Source of the DNA: Sphingobium ummariense RL-3
GTDB taxonomy: Bacteria; Pseudomonadota; Alphaproteobacteria; Sphingomonadales; Sphingomonadaceae
DNA length: 64,000 nucleotides
Assembly (NCBI RefSeq): GCF_000447205.1
Contig: NZ_AUWY01000039.1
Span: forward strand, 38,587 to 102,586
Reading direction: 5' to 3'
Each line of letters starts with the position of its first letter. Position 1 is the stretch's first letter. Below are positions 12,116 to 21,328 of the stretch, piece after piece. The notes under the pieces are model-generated. The model was not told the DNA's origin. It saw only the letters and a program-made list of their open reading frames with translations, and searched no databases. Position numbers and translations under genes: made by a program.

Positions 12116-12811
12116 ATGGGTCACAAGAGCAATCCGATCGGTCTGCGCCTGCAGATCAACCGCACCTGGGACAGCCGCTGGTTCGCGGAAGGCCAGGACT
12201 ATGGCCGGCTGCTGCTGGAGGATCTGAAGATCCGCCAGTACATCATGAAGAACCTGCCGCAGGCCGCGATCTCCAAGGTCGTGATCGAGCGTCCGGCCAA
12301 GTTGTGCCGCGTGTCGATCTATGCCGCCCGTCCGGGTGTCATCATCGGCAAGAAGGGCGCGGACATCGAGAAGCTGCGCAAGAAGCTTGGGCAGTTCACC
12401 TCGTCCGACGTGTCGCTGAACATCGTCGAGATCCGCAAGCCGGAAATCGATTCGAAGCTCGTCGCGCAGGGCATCGCCGACCAGCTGGAGCGCCGCGTGG
12501 CTTTCCGCCGGGCGATGAAGCGCGCGGTTCAGTCGGCCCTGCGCCTGGGTGCCGAGGGCATCAAGATCACCTGCGGCGGCCGTCTGGGCGGCGCAGAGAT
12601 CGCGCGTGTCGAATGGTATCGCGAAGGCCGCGTTCCGCTGCACACGCTGCGCGCGAACGTCGATTATGCGGAGGCCGAGGCCCACACCGCCTATGGCGTC
12701 TGCGGCATCAAGGTCTGGATCTTCAAGGGTGAGATCCTGGGCCACGATCCGATGGCCACCGACCGGCTGATGCTGGAGGCTCAGACCTCCGGCGTGCGCC
12801 CGGCGCGCTGA
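12116..12811 (+). CDS. rpsC: 30S ribosomal protein S3
   Basis: This 231-residue S3 begins '[20 protein letters not shown]' at ATG 12116; a longer open frame upstream overlaps rplV and is not needed. The KH motif '[19 protein letters not shown]' is present. S3 forms part of the mRNA entry channel and contributes to its helicase activity. Confidence 0.97.
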   Translation: MGHKSNPIGLRLQINRTWDSRWFAEGQDYGRLLLEDLKIRQYIMKNLPQAAISKVVIERPAKLCRVSIYAARPGVIIGKKGADIEKLRKKLGQFTSSDVSLNIVEIRKPEIDSKLVAQGIADQLERRVAFRRAMKRAVQSALRLGAEGIKITCGGRLGGAEIARVEWYREGRVPLHTLRANVDYAEAEAHTAYGVCGIKVWIFKGEILGHDPMATDRLMLEAQTSGVRPAR

Positions 12812-12832
12812 GAATAAGGTAGGTATAGCGTC

Positions 12833-13264
12833 ATGCTGCAACCGAAGAAGATGAAGTTCCGCAAGGCCTTCAAGGGCCGGATCAAGGGCGATGCGAAGGG
12901 CGGCACCGCGCTGAACTTCGGCGCCTATGGTCTCAAGGCTCTGGAGCCCGAGCGGATCACCGCGCGCCAGATCGAGGCGGCCCGCCGCGCGATCCAGCGC
13001 CACCTGCGCCGTCAGGGCCGTCTGTGGATCCGCGTATTCCCCGACGTTCCGGTGTCGAAGAAGCCGGCGGAAGTCCGTCAGGGCAAGGGCAAGGGTTCGG
13101 TCGAATATTGGGCGGCCCGCGTCGCTCCTGGCCGCATCCTGTTCGAGCTGGACGGCGTACCCGGCCCGCTCGCAGCAGAGGCATTCTCGCGCGCCGCGAT
13201 GAAGCTGCCCGTCAAGACCAAGGTTGTCGCTCGCCTCGGCGACACCTCCCACCTGGAGGGTTAA
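12833..13264 (+). CDS. rplP: 50S ribosomal protein L16
   Basis: This 143-residue L16 organises the A-site region of 23S rRNA. The N-terminal '[16 protein letters not shown]' and the central '[20 protein letters not shown]' are diagnostic. It ends three bases before rpmC. Confidence 0.97.
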   Translation: MLQPKKMKFRKAFKGRIKGDAKGGTALNFGAYGLKALEPERITARQIEAARRAIQRHLRRQGRLWIRVFPDVPVSKKPAEVRQGKGKGSVEYWAARVAPGRILFELDGVPGPLAAEAFSRAAMKLPVKTKVVARLGDTSHLEG

Positions 13265-13267
13265 GCC

Positions 13268-13468
13268 GTGGCGAATGTAGCCGACCTCAAGACCAAGACC
13301 GACGACGAGCTGTCGACCGAGCTCAACAACCTGAAGCGTGAGCAGTTCAACCTGCGCTTCCAGGCCGCCACCAACCAGCTGGAAAAGCCCAGCCGGGTGA
13401 GGGAAGTCCGCCGGTCGATCGCGCAGATCAAGACGCTGCAGGGCGAACGCGCCCGCGCGGCGAAGTAA
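13268..13468 (+). CDS. rpmC: 50S ribosomal protein L29
   Basis: This 66-residue two-helix L29 is read from a GTG start three bases after rplP. '[20 protein letters not shown]' is the family signature. It lies at the tunnel exit next to L23. Confidence 0.95.
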   Translation: MANVADLKTKTDDELSTELNNLKREQFNLRFQAATNQLEKPSRVREVRRSIAQIKTLQGERARAAK

Positions 13469-13484
13469 GAGAAGGAAACACACG

Positions 13485-13748
13485 ATGCCCAAGCGCGTGC
13501 TGACGGGAACGGTGGTTTCCGACAAGACCGACAAGACGGTGGTCGTTCGCGTGGAGCGCAAGGTGAAGCACCCGCTCTACGGCAAGATCATCCGCCGTTC
13601 GAAGAAATATCATGCCCATGACGAGGGCAACGCCTACAAGGAAGGCGAGACGGTCCGCATCGAGGAGACCGCCCCGATTTCCAAGCTCAAGACCTGGAAG
13701 GTCATTGAGCGGGTGGACACGCACAAGTCGCCCGAACAGGCGGCCTGA
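13485..13748 (+). CDS. rpsQ: 30S ribosomal protein S17
   Basis: This 87-residue S17 is an OB-fold protein that binds 16S rRNA early in assembly. '[20 protein letters not shown]' and '[17 protein letters not shown]' identify it. It is the last gene of the S10 part of the cluster; 165 bases separate it from rplN. Confidence 0.97.
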   Translation: MPKRVLTGTVVSDKTDKTVVVRVERKVKHPLYGKIIRRSKKYHAHDEGNAYKEGETVRIEETAPISKLKTWKVIERVDTHKSPEQAA

Positions 13749-13913
13749 AGCCAGTCACCGACCCCCGGGGTCGAAATTCGAACGCGGGGCTGGCCTTTTC
13801 GTGAAGAAGGGGCTACAGGCCCGCGCTTCGTGTTTCGAATCTTTCCGGGTCGACCACGAAATTCGGAACCGCCGGGATCGTCCCGGTAGGCCAAATGAGA
13901 AGGAACCGGATCC
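13749..13913 (+). promoter_or_regulatory. Intergenic leader between the S10 and spc gene groups
   Basis: This gap holds a palindrome CGACCCC-C-GGGGTCG (13758-13772). Complementary blocks around 13780 and 13834 (TTCGAAC and GTTTCGAA) and GGGAT-CGT-CCCGGT near 13874 allow further pairing. There is no open frame of note and no T tract. It may be the site of spc-operon control, but nothing more specific can be supported. Confidence 0.3.
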
Positions 13914-14282
13914 ATGATCCAGATGCAAACCAATCTTGACGTCGCCGACAACAGCGGCGCCAAGCGCGTCCAGTGCATCAAGGTGCTGGGCGGATCGAAG
14001 CGCCGCTTCGCTGGCGTGGGCGACATCATCGTCGTCTCGATCAAGGAAGCGCAGCCGCGCGGCAAGGTGAAGAAGGGTGACGTGCATCGCGCCGTTATCG
14101 TGCGCACCGCCAAGGACATCCGTCGCGCCGACGGTTCGGTGATCCGCTTCGACGGCAACGCCGCCGTGCTGATCAACAAGAACCAGGAGCCGATCGGCAC
14201 CCGTATCTTTGGCCCGGTCGTCCGTGAGCTGCGTGCGAAGCAGCACATGAAGATCATCAGCCTTGCTCCCGAGGTGCTGTAA
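13914..14282 (+). CDS. rplN: 50S ribosomal protein L14
   Basis: This 122-residue L14, an inter-subunit bridge protein, starts '[20 protein letters not shown]'. 'AGAAGGA' precedes the ATG. The stop codon overlaps rplX by one base (TAATG). It is the first gene of the spc group. Confidence 0.98.
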   Translation: MIQMQTNLDVADNSGAKRVQCIKVLGGSKRRFAGVGDIIVVSIKEAQPRGKVKKGDVHRAVIVRTAKDIRRADGSVIRFDGNAAVLINKNQEPIGTRIFGPVVRELRAKQHMKIISLAPEVL

Positions 14283-14593
14283 TGAGCGCTGCCAAGATCA
14301 AGAAGGGCGACAAGGTCGTCGTCCTGGCCGGCAAGGACAAGGGCCGTACCGGCGCCGTCCTTCAGGTGATGCCGAAGGAGGACAAGGTGCTCGTCGAGGG
14401 CATCAACGTCCACGCGCGTCACCGCAAGCCCGACCAGTCGAACCCGCAGGGTGGCATCGACCGCAAGCCGGCGCCGCTGCACATTTCGAACGTCGCTGTC
14501 GCCGACAAGGACGGCAAGCCGACCCGCGTCCGTTTCGAGGACCGCGACGGCAAGAAGGTCCGTGTCGCCGTCAAGTCCGGTGAGGTGCTGTAA
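14282..14593 (+). CDS. rplX: 50S ribosomal protein L24
   Basis: This 103-residue L24 is an assembly initiator for the 50S subunit. The KOW motif '[17 protein letters not shown]' lies at residues 8-24. It is linked by one-base TAATG overlaps to rplN upstream and rplE downstream, indicating translational coupling. Confidence 0.97.
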   Translation: MSAAKIKKGDKVVVLAGKDKGRTGAVLQVMPKEDKVLVEGINVHARHRKPDQSNPQGGIDRKPAPLHISNVAVADKDGKPTRVRFEDRDGKKVRVAVKSGEVL

Positions 14594-15165
14594 TGGCCGA
14601 CAAGTATATCCCGCGCTCGAAGGCGCTCTATGACGAGAGCATCGCCAAGGCGATGACCGAGAAGTTCGGTTACAAGAACGTCATGGAAGTGCCCAAGATC
14701 GAGAAGATCACGCTCAACATGGGCGTGGGCGAAGCCACCCAGGACAAGAAGAAGGTCACGTCGGCCGCCGAGGAAATGGAACTGATCGCGGGCCAGAAGC
14801 CCGTCATCACCAAGGCGAAGAAGTCGATCGCGCAGTTCAAGCTGCGCGAGGGCATGCCGATCGGTACCAAGGTCACGCTGCGCCGTGAGCGCATGTACGA
14901 GTTCCTGGATCGCCTGATCAACATCGCTCTGCCCCGCGTGCGCGACTTCCGTGGTCTCAACCCGAAGAGCTTCGACGGCCGTGGCAACTATGCCTTCGGC
15001 ATCAAGGAGCAGATCATCTTCCCGGAGATCAACTATGACCGCATCGACAAGGTGCGCGGCATGGACATCATCGTGACCACCACGGCGAAGACGGACGATG
15101 AAGCGCGCGAACTGCTGCGCCTCTTCGGCTTCCCCTTCCCGCTCGAAGAGAAGCAGGCGGCCTGA
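14593..15165 (+). CDS. rplE: 50S ribosomal protein L5
   Basis: This 190-residue L5 binds 5S rRNA in the central protuberance and contacts P-site tRNA. 'NMGVGEA', '[20 protein letters not shown]' and '[17 protein letters not shown]' are conserved. It is about ten residues longer than E. coli L5 at the N-terminus. 65 bases separate it from rpsN. Confidence 0.98.
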   Translation: MADKYIPRSKALYDESIAKAMTEKFGYKNVMEVPKIEKITLNMGVGEATQDKKKVTSAAEEMELIAGQKPVITKAKKSIAQFKLREGMPIGTKVTLRRERMYEFLDRLINIALPRVRDFRGLNPKSFDGRGNYAFGIKEQIIFPEINYDRIDKVRGMDIIVTTTAKTDDEARELLRLFGFPFPLEEKQAA

Positions 15166-15230
15166 GACCCTTCAGGGAATCTGGCCCCGCTTCTCTCCCA
15201 ACGCTTTAGCTAAGGAAGAGAACTTAAGTC

Positions 15231-15536
15231 ATGGCGAAACTGAGTTCGATCAACAAGAACGAGCGCCGCAAGAAGCTGGTGAAGAAATATGCCGGCCGCT
15301 ATGCGAAGCTCAAGGCGATCGCGAACGACAAGACGGCGGACGATACCGACCGCCTGATCGCGCGCCTGAAGATGGCGGAAGTCCCCCGCAACGGCAACCC
15401 GACCCGCGTGCGCAACCGCTGCGAGCTGACGGGCCGCCCCCGGGCTTACTACCGCAAATTCCGTCTCTGCCGCGTGCAGCTGCGCGATCTGGCCAACAAG
15501 GGCCTGATCCCCGGCGTCACGAAGTCGAGCTGGTAA
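15231..15536 (+). CDS. rpsN: 30S ribosomal protein S14
   Basis: This is the 101-residue long form of S14, which lacks the CxxC zinc ribbon: the central segment reads '[20 protein letters not shown]' and the protein ends 'PGVTKSSW'. It is therefore the zinc-independent type. It belongs to the 30S head with S10 and S3. Confidence 0.97.
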   Translation: MAKLSSINKNERRKKLVKKYAGRYAKLKAIANDKTADDTDRLIARLKMAEVPRNGNPTRVRNRCELTGRPRAYYRKFRLCRVQLRDLANKGLIPGVTKSSW

Positions 15537-15548
15537 GGATATCACACG

Positions 15549-15944
15549 ATGGCATTGACCGATCCCTTGGGTGATATGCTCACCCGCATCCGCAACGGCC
15601 AGCAGGCGAAGAAGGACAGCGTGGTTTCCCCCGCGTCCAAGCTGCGGGCTCGTGTGCTCGACGTGCTCCAGCGCGAAGGCTATATCCGCGGCTATTCCGA
15701 GGAAGCCCTCGGCAAGCATGCGGGCCTTCGCATCGAGCTGAAATATTTCGAGGGCCAGCCCGCGATCAAGCATCTGGCTCGCGTGTCGAAGCCCGGTCGC
15801 CGCGTCTATTCGGGTTCCAAGGAACTGCCGGTGGTGCGCAATGGCCTGGGCATCACCATTGTCTCGACGCCCAAGGGTGTTCTGTCCGACGCGGAAGCGC
15901 GGGAGCAGAATGTCGGCGGCGAAGTGCTGGCGGAGGTGTTCTGA
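15549..15944 (+). CDS. rpsH: 30S ribosomal protein S8
   Basis: This 131-residue S8 is a primary 16S rRNA binder of the platform. In E. coli it represses the spc operon near rplE; a matching site was not identified here. '[15 protein letters not shown]' and the C-terminal 'GGEVLAEVF' are typical. It shares one base with the rplF start (TGATG). Confidence 0.97.
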   Translation: MALTDPLGDMLTRIRNGQQAKKDSVVSPASKLRARVLDVLQREGYIRGYSEEALGKHAGLRIELKYFEGQPAIKHLARVSKPGRRVYSGSKELPVVRNGLGITIVSTPKGVLSDAEAREQNVGGEVLAEVF

Positions 15945-16477
15945 TGAGCCGCACCGGAAAGAAGCCGGTCACCGTCCCGTCGGGCGTGACCGCGTCCATC
16001 GCTGACGGTCAGCTGTCGGTGAAGGGGCCCAAGGGCACCCTCGCCATTCCGCTGGCCGACGAAGTGACGTACAGCATCGAGGACGGCACGATCGCCGTGA
16101 AGCCTGCCAATGACGGCAAGCGCGCCCGTGCGTTCTGGGGCATGCAGCGCACGCTGATCCAGAACCTGATCACCGGCGTGACCGAGGGCTTCTCGAAGAA
16201 GCTGCTGATCACCGGCGTCGGCTATCGTGCGAATGCCCAGGGCAAGACCCTGAAGCTGCAGCTCGGCTACAGCCACGACGTCGACTATGCGGTGCCGGAA
16301 GGCATCGAGATCAAGACCCCGGATAACACCACGGTCGAGATCAGCGGCATCGACAAGCAGAAGGTCGGCCAGGTCGCCGCCGAAATCCGCCGCTGGCGCA
16401 AGCCTGAGCCCTATAAGGGCAAGGGCATCAAGTACGCCGGCGAGTTCATCTTCCGCAAGGAAGGAAAGAAGAAGTAA
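15944..16477 (+). CDS. rplF: 50S ribosomal protein L6
   Basis: This 177-residue L6 lies at the base of the factor-binding stalk. '[15 protein letters not shown]' and '[20 protein letters not shown]' are the end signatures. The start overlaps the rpsH stop by one base. Confidence 0.98.
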   Translation: MSRTGKKPVTVPSGVTASIADGQLSVKGPKGTLAIPLADEVTYSIEDGTIAVKPANDGKRARAFWGMQRTLIQNLITGVTEGFSKKLLITGVGYRANAQGKTLKLQLGYSHDVDYAVPEGIEIKTPDNTTVEISGIDKQKVGQVAAEIRRWRKPEPYKGKGIKYAGEFIFRKEGKKK

Positions 16478-16478
16478 G

Positions 16479-16832
16479 ATGGCGAAGCTTTCCCTCTTCG
16501 AGCGGCGTCGTCGCCGCGTTCGCACCGCGCTCAAGGCGCGTTCGGGTGACAAGCCCCGTCTCAGCGTCCATCGCTCGGGCCGGCACATCTATGCCCAGGT
16601 CATCGACGACGCGGCGGGCAAGACCGTCGCCGCCGCCTCGACCCTGGACAAGGACGTGCGTGGCAAGACCGGTGCCACGTCCGAAGCCGCCGCCGAAGTC
16701 GGCAAGCGCGTCGCTGCTGCGGCGACCGCTGCCGGCGTCACCAAGGTCGTTTTCGACCGTGGTGGCTTCCTGTTCCATGGCCGCGTCAAGGCGCTGGCCG
16801 ATGCCGCCCGCGAAGGCGGGCTGGAGTTCTGA
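16479..16832 (+). CDS. rplR: 50S ribosomal protein L18
   Basis: This 117-residue L18 delivers 5S rRNA to the large subunit. The ATG at 16479, one base after the rplF stop, gives '[20 protein letters not shown]'. '[19 protein letters not shown]' and '[20 protein letters not shown]' are conserved. A longer in-frame extension upstream lies inside rplF and is rejected. Confidence 0.97.
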   Translation: MAKLSLFERRRRRVRTALKARSGDKPRLSVHRSGRHIYAQVIDDAAGKTVAAASTLDKDVRGKTGATSEAAAEVGKRVAAAATAAGVTKVVFDRGGFLFHGRVKALADAAREGGLEF

Positions 16833-16834
16833 TC

Positions 16835-17560
16835 ATGGCTGACGAAAACGAAATCCAGGCCCAGCCGGGCGCTCCCGCCGCCGTCGAAGGCGGCGAGGCT
16901 CAGACCGAAGGGCGTGGTCCCGGCCGTGGTCGTGGCAACCGTGGCGGTGGCGATCGCAACCGTGGCGAGCGTGGCGGCCGTGGCCGTCGCGACGACCGTC
17001 GCGGCAACCGCGACGAGGAGCAGGGCGAAGAACTGATCGAGAAGCTGGTCCACATCAACCGCGTCTCGAAGACCGTCAAGGGCGGCAAGCGCTTCGGCTT
17101 CGCTGCGCTGGTCGTGGTCGGCGACGGCAAGGGTCGTGCGGGCTTCGGCCATGGCAAGGCCCGCGAAGTGCCCGAGGCGATCAGCAAGGCGACCGCTTCA
17201 GCCAAGAAGGCGATGGTCCGCATTCCGCTGAAGGAAGGCCGCACGTTGCATCACGATGGCCTTGGCCATTTCGGCGCCGGCAAGGTGACCGTGCGCTCGG
17301 CTCCGGCCGGTACGGGCATCATCGCGGGCGGCCCGATGCGCGCCGTGTTCGAGAGCCTGGGCGTGGCGGACGTCGTCACCAAGTCCAACGGCACGTCGAA
17401 CCCCTATAACATGATCCGGGCGACCTTCGAGGCGCTGGGCGAGCAGACCAGCCCCAAGTCGGTGGCGCAGCGTCGCGGCAAGAAGGTTGCCGACCTGCTC
17501 CGTCGCGGCGGTGCCGCTCCGGAAGTCGCCCAGGCCGACGCCGAAGCGATTGTGGAGTAA
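16835..17560 (+). CDS. rpsE: 30S ribosomal protein S5 with Arg/Gly-rich N-terminal extension
   Basis: This 241-residue S5 is longer than the 167 residues of E. coli S5. The core begins near residue 65 ('[20 protein letters not shown]') and carries the S5 domain with '[21 protein letters not shown]'. Residues 1-25 are acidic and Ala-rich. Residues 26-60 are a low-complexity Arg/Gly run with repeated RG and RGG units ('[20 protein letters not shown]'), resembling RNA-binding RGG boxes. S5 lies at the mRNA entry channel, so the tail could touch mRNA; that is inference. The gene is packed between rplR and rpmD. Confidence 0.97.
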   Translation: MADENEIQAQPGAPAAVEGGEAQTEGRGPGRGRGNRGGGDRNRGERGGRGRRDDRRGNRDEEQGEELIEKLVHINRVSKTVKGGKRFGFAALVVVGDGKGRAGFGHGKAREVPEAISKATASAKKAMVRIPLKEGRTLHHDGLGHFGAGKVTVRSAPAGTGIIAGGPMRAVFESLGVADVVTKSNGTSNPYNMIRATFEALGEQTSPKSVAQRRGKKVADLLRRGGAAPEVAQADAEAIVE

Positions 17561-17566
17561 GACATC

Positions 17567-17743
17567 ATGGCGAAGATCAAGATCAAGCAGATCGGTTCGC
17601 CGATCCGCCGCCCGGCCGACCAGAAGAAGATTCTGATCGGTCTCGGCCTCGGCAAGATGCACCGCGTGGTGGAGCTGGAAGACACCGCGGAAGTCCGCGG
17701 CGCGATCAAGAAGCTGCCGCACATGGTGGAAGTGGTCGAGTAA
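17567..17743 (+). CDS. rpmD: 50S ribosomal protein L30
   Basis: This short 58-residue L30 reads '[20 protein letters not shown]' through '[10 protein letters not shown]'. It lies six bases after rpsE. The conserved '[17 protein letters not shown]' confirms the family. Confidence 0.95.
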   Translation: MAKIKIKQIGSPIRRPADQKKILIGLGLGKMHRVVELEDTAEVRGAIKKLPHMVEVVE

Positions 17744-17751
17744 TATCCGTC

Positions 17752-17839
17752 ATCCCAGCTCACGCTGGGATCTCAGACCGCCGGGCTCGCCCTTGATAGG
17801 GTGCGCCCGGCCTCACGAGGCCCCAGCTCTCGCTGGGGC
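17752..17839. repeat. Cluster of REP-like palindromes between rpmD and rplO
   Basis: Four consecutive inverted repeats are visible: ATCCCAGC-TCAC-GCTGGGAT (17752-17771); GCCGGGC/GCCCGGC with an inner CGCCCT-TGAT-AGGGTG (17780-17811); GGCCT-CACG-AGGCC (17809-17822); and GCCCCAGC-TCTC-GCTGGGGC (17820-17839). The first and last share a CCCAGC-N4-GCTGGG core. They look like a dispersed palindromic repeat inserted into the spc operon; mRNA stabilisation or processing is possible. Confidence 0.65.
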
Positions 17840-17898
17840 TGCGGCCCTGCCCATTGGACCGGGCCTTGCGCGACAAAAGCGAAAGCGAGTGCACGAAC

Positions 17899-18423
17899 AT
17901 GACGAAGCTTAACGAACTCAATGACAATGCCGGTGCCCGCAAGGGCCGGATGCGCGTTGGCCGTGGTATCGGCTCGGGCAAGGGCAAGACCGCCGGTCGC
18001 GGCCAGAAGGGCGCGAAGGCGCGTTCGGGCGTCAGCATCAACGGCTTCGAGGGTGGCCAGATGCCGCTCCACATGCGCCTGCCGAAGCGCGGCTTCAACA
18101 ACATCTTTGCCAAGGATTTCGCGATCGTGAACCTGGGCGAGGTGCAGAAGGCAGTCGACAGCGGCAAGCTGGACGCCAACGCCACCATCGACCATGCGGC
18201 GCTCAAGGCCGCCAGCCTCGCCCGTGGCGGCAAGGACGGCGTTCGCCTGCTGGGCAAGGGCGAATTGACCGCCAAGCTGAACTTCCTGGTCGCAGGCGCG
18301 TCGAAGGGCGCGATCGAAGCGGTCGAGAAGACCGGTGGCAAGGTCGACGTGATCGCCGTGGTCCCGGCCGCCGAGAAGGCCGCCGCGAAGAAGGGCAGCG
18401 CCAAGGCCGCCAAGAAGGCCTGA
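17899..18423 (+). CDS. rplO: 50S ribosomal protein L15
   Basis: This 174-residue L15 starts at ATG 17899 ('[20 protein letters not shown]'). The Gly/Lys-rich segment '[18 protein letters not shown]' is diagnostic. A C-terminal Ala/Lys-rich tail of about 20 residues extends past the E. coli length. L15 assembles late on 23S rRNA. The upstream gap carries the palindrome cluster, and a long inverted repeat follows the stop codon. Confidence 0.97.
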   Translation: MTKLNELNDNAGARKGRMRVGRGIGSGKGKTAGRGQKGAKARSGVSINGFEGGQMPLHMRLPKRGFNNIFAKDFAIVNLGEVQKAVDSGKLDANATIDHAALKAASLARGGKDGVRLLGKGELTAKLNFLVAGASKGAIEAVEKTGGKVDVIAVVPAAEKAAAKKGSAKAAKKA

Positions 18424-18445
18424 GCCGCTTTCGAAGGCTTGCAAC

Positions 18446-18483
18446 CATGGCCCCGCTGCCCGATATGGGCGGACGGGGCCATG
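18446..18483. repeat. Inverted repeat between rplO and secY
   Basis: CATGGCCCCG (18446-18455) and CGGGGCCATG (18474-18483) are perfect complements enclosing a GCCC/GGGC inner helix. The hairpin lacks a T tract, so it looks more like an mRNA-processing or stability element than a terminator. Confidence 0.5.
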
Positions 18484-18612
18484 CTTATCGGGGGACGCTG
18501 TTTGTCGCATGGCGGCAAATCCCGGTTCGACAGCGCCCCGGGGCCCCGCTAAGGGGTGAGCAATTCCCCGGAAGACCCGCTTTCCGGGCAAGAGTGTTTG
18601 AAGGGCAGCCAC

Positions 18613-19977
18613 ATGGCATCGAGAGCCGACCAGCTCGCATCCAATCTCAGCCTCGCGAAGTTCAGCCAGGCGACCGATCTCAAGAAGCGTCTCTGGTTCA
18701 CGCTGGGCGCGTTGATCGTCTTCCGCTTCCTCAGCTTTGTGCCGCTGCCGGGTGTCGATCCGACCGCCCTGTCGCAGCTATACAGCCAGACGAATGGCGG
18801 CATTCTCGACATCTTCAACACCTTCTCGGGGGGCTCGCTGTCGCGCATGAGCCTGATCGCGCTCGGCGTGATGCCCTATATCACCGCGTCGATCGTGGTG
18901 CAGCTCGCCGCCTCCCTTTCGCCCCAGCTCGCGGCGATCAAGAAGGAAGGCGAGAGCGGGCGCAAGAAGCTCAATCAATATACCCGTTACGGCACGGTCG
19001 GCCTCACCGCGGTGCAGGGCTATTTTATCGCCGTCGGACTTGAAGGCTTCGGTGCGCAGCAGGGAATGCAGGCGGTCATCGAGCCCGGCCTGCTGTTCCG
19101 CCTGACCGCCGTTATCTCGCTGATCGGCGGCACCATGTTCCTGATGTGGCTGGGTGAGCAGATCACCTCGCGCGGCATCGGTAACGGCACCTCGCTCATC
19201 ATCATGGCGGGCATTGTCGCTCAGTTGCCCGTGACGCTCGCCAATCTGCTGAAGTCCGGCAGCACCGGCGCCATTTCCGGCCTGCTGATCGCGGTGGTCG
19301 CCGTCGGCCTGCTGGGCCTGATCGCCTTCATCTGCTTCATGGAGCGGGCGCAGCGCCGCGTGCTGATCCAGTATCCCAAGCGCCAGACGCGCCAGGGCAT
19401 CATGCAGGCCGACCGCAGCCACCTGCCGCTGAAGGTCAACACCGCCGGCGTGATCCCGCCGATCTTCGCCAGCTCGCTGCTGCTGCTGCCGCTCACGATC
19501 TCGCAATTCGCCGGCCAGACCGTGGCTGGCGAGAGCCGGCTCGGCGACTTCGTGCTGACGCTCAACCAGTATTTGTCGCACGGCAGCCCGGTCTATATGG
19601 CGCTCTATGGCCTCGGCATCGTGTTCTTCTGCTTCTTCTACACCGCCGTGGTGTTCAATCCGGAAGAGACGGCCGATAACCTCAAGCGCAATGGTGGCTT
19701 CATTCCCGGCATCCGTCCGGGCAAGAACACCGAGAATTATCTCGATTATGTGCTGACGCGCATTACGGTGATCGGCGCGGCCTATCTGGCGTTCATCTGC
19801 CTGGTGCCGGAATTCGCGATCGCCCGGGCCGGCATTCCCTTCTACCTTGGTGGGACTAGCCTGCTGATCGTCGTCAATGTTACGGTCGACACCGTGACGC
19901 AGATCCAGAGCCACCTTCTCGCCCATCAATATGGCGACCTCATTAAAAAGGCCAAGCTCAAGGGGCGACTGCGCTGA
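18613..19977 (+). CDS. secY: Preprotein translocase subunit SecY
   Basis: This 454-residue SecY is the channel subunit of the general secretion system. Ten membrane helices are readable, with the plug region after helix 1 ('GGILDIFNTFSGGSLSRMSL') and the conserved cytosolic segments 'KRQTRQGIMQADRSHLPLKV' and 'FNPEETADNLKRNGGFIPGI'. The ATG at 18613, after 'AAGGG', is preferred over an in-frame GTG at 18556. It is followed by adk, as in many bacteria. Confidence 0.98.
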   Translation: MASRADQLASNLSLAKFSQATDLKKRLWFTLGALIVFRFLSFVPLPGVDPTALSQLYSQTNGGILDIFNTFSGGSLSRMSLIALGVMPYITASIVVQLAASLSPQLAAIKKEGESGRKKLNQYTRYGTVGLTAVQGYFIAVGLEGFGAQQGMQAVIEPGLLFRLTAVISLIGGTMFLMWLGEQITSRGIGNGTSLIIMAGIVAQLPVTLANLLKSGSTGAISGLLIAVVAVGLLGLIAFICFMERAQRRVLIQYPKRQTRQGIMQADRSHLPLKVNTAGVIPPIFASSLLLLPLTISQFAGQTVAGESRLGDFVLTLNQYLSHGSPVYMALYGLGIVFFCFFYTAVVFNPEETADNLKRNGGFIPGIRPGKNTENYLDYVLTRITVIGAAYLAFICLVPEFAIARAGIPFYLGGTSLLIVVNVTVDTVTQIQSHLLAHQYGDLIKKAKLKGRLR

Positions 19978-20020
19978 CGAAGCGCCGGCCGAGCGCAAAC
20001 AACAGGGGAGAATGCGCGCG

Positions 20021-20677
20021 ATGAATATCATTCTGCTTGGCCCTCCGGGGGCGGGGAAGGGCACGCAGGCGACGCGGCTGGTGGAAAGCCGGGGCATGGT
20101 CCAGCTCTCCACGGGCGACATGCTGCGCGCCGCGGTGAAGGCGGCAACACCCGTCGGGCTCAAGGCCAAGGCGGTGATGGAAGCGGGCGAGCTGGTGTCG
20201 GACGAGATCGTGTCGGGCATCATCGGCGAGGCGCTGGACGGCCTGGCGCCGGAGACCGGCGTGATCTTCGACGGCTATCCGCGGACCGAGGCGCAGGCCC
20301 ATTCGCTCGACGCCATCCTGTCGGACCGTGGCCGCACGCTCGATCATGTGATCGAGCTGGAAGTGGATGAGGACGCGCTGGTCGAGCGCATCACCGGCCG
20401 TTTCACCTGCGCGACCTGCGGCGCGGGCTATCATGACAAGTTCAAGCTGCCCAAGGTCGAGGGCGAGTGCGACAAGTGCCACGGGCACGAATTCAAGCGC
20501 CGGCCCGACGACAATGAGGAGACAGTGCGCACCCGCATGGCCGAATATCGCGCCAAGACCGCGCCGATCCTGCCGATCTACGAAGCGCGCGGCATCGTAT
20601 CCCGCGTTGACGGCATGGCCGACATGGATGAGGTGACGACCGCCATCGCCGCCATCTTGGACGGCGCCGCGGCCTGA
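20021..20677 (+). CDS. adk: Adenylate kinase
   Basis: This 218-residue enzyme interconverts ATP+AMP and 2 ADP. It has the P-loop 'GPPGAGKGTQA', AMP-site 'QLSTGDMLR' and 'FDGYPRT', and a long LID domain with four cysteines ('CATCGAGYHDKFK' and 'CDKCHGHEF'), consistent with a zinc-binding LID. ATG 20021, ten bases after 'GGGGAG', is preferred over ATG 20012. It closes the ribosomal block; rpsM, rpsK, rpoA and rplQ do not follow. Confidence 0.97.
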   Translation: MNIILLGPPGAGKGTQATRLVESRGMVQLSTGDMLRAAVKAATPVGLKAKAVMEAGELVSDEIVSGIIGEALDGLAPETGVIFDGYPRTEAQAHSLDAILSDRGRTLDHVIELEVDEDALVERITGRFTCATCGAGYHDKFKLPKVEGECDKCHGHEFKRRPDDNEETVRTRMAEYRAKTAPILPIYEARGIVSRVDGMADMDEVTTAIAAILDGAAA

Positions 20678-20709
20678 GCTATTCTCGCCCCCGGACAAGG
20701 GGGTGAAAC

Positions 20710-21267
20710 ATGAGGCGCGCAATCCTGTTCCTGGCATCGCTCGGCGCAGTAGTGCCGCTGCCTTCGCGGGCTGCCGTCACGGCCAACGGCGACAATGGCT
20801 TCGTGATCGAAAGCGGTGTGGACATCCCAGCGGATGCGGCCAGCGTCTATGCGCTGATAGCCGATCCGGCACGCTGGTGGAGCGGCGCCCACACCTATAG
20901 CGGGTCGGCCGCCAATCTGCGGATCGATCCCCGGGCGGGTGGCTGTTTCTGCGAAACCCTGCCTGCCGTGGGCGGCAAGGCGGCCGGCAGTATAGAGCAT
21001 GGCCGCGTGATCTATGCGGTGCCTGGCCAGGCACTGCGGATCGGCGGCGCGCTGGGGCCGCTCCAGACCGAGGGCGTCGTCGGCACGCTGGATCTTGCCA
21101 TAAAGCCCGCGGACAAGGGTGTGCATGTCACGCTGACCTATGTGGTGGGCGGCTATATGCGCATGGCGCCGGACAAGCTCGCGCCGTTGGTCGATCAGGT
21201 CCTTTCCGAGCAGCTGTCGCGATTGAAACAGGCAGCGGAAAAGAGCGGGCAAAGAAAAGAGGGTTAA
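20710..21267 (+). CDS. Secreted SRPBCC/START-fold protein
   Basis: This 185-residue protein has a signal peptide ('MRRAILFLASLGAVVPLPSRA'). The body resembles the polyketide-cyclase/START-like SRPBCC fold ('IPADAASVYALIADPARWWS', a hydrophobic pocket and a C-terminal amphipathic helix). Such proteins bind small hydrophobic ligands; the ligand is unknown. It starts 32 bases after adk on the same strand, past a short CCCCC/GGGGG hairpin, so it may be read through from adk. Confidence 0.7.
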   Translation: MRRAILFLASLGAVVPLPSRAAVTANGDNGFVIESGVDIPADAASVYALIADPARWWSGAHTYSGSAANLRIDPRAGGCFCETLPAVGGKAAGSIEHGRVIYAVPGQALRIGGALGPLQTEGVVGTLDLAIKPADKGVHVTLTYVVGGYMRMAPDKLAPLVDQVLSEQLSRLKQAAEKSGQRKEG

Positions 21268-21328
21268 GCGGGCGCGATTAACCACGAAATTAACGGATTC
21301 GTTTCTGCATCATTGCTATGCATCAACG

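Noticed and set aside
21278..21294. Full CtrA site TTAA-N7-TTAAC
   Set aside because: The spacing is eight bases, not seven; kept only as half-sites.
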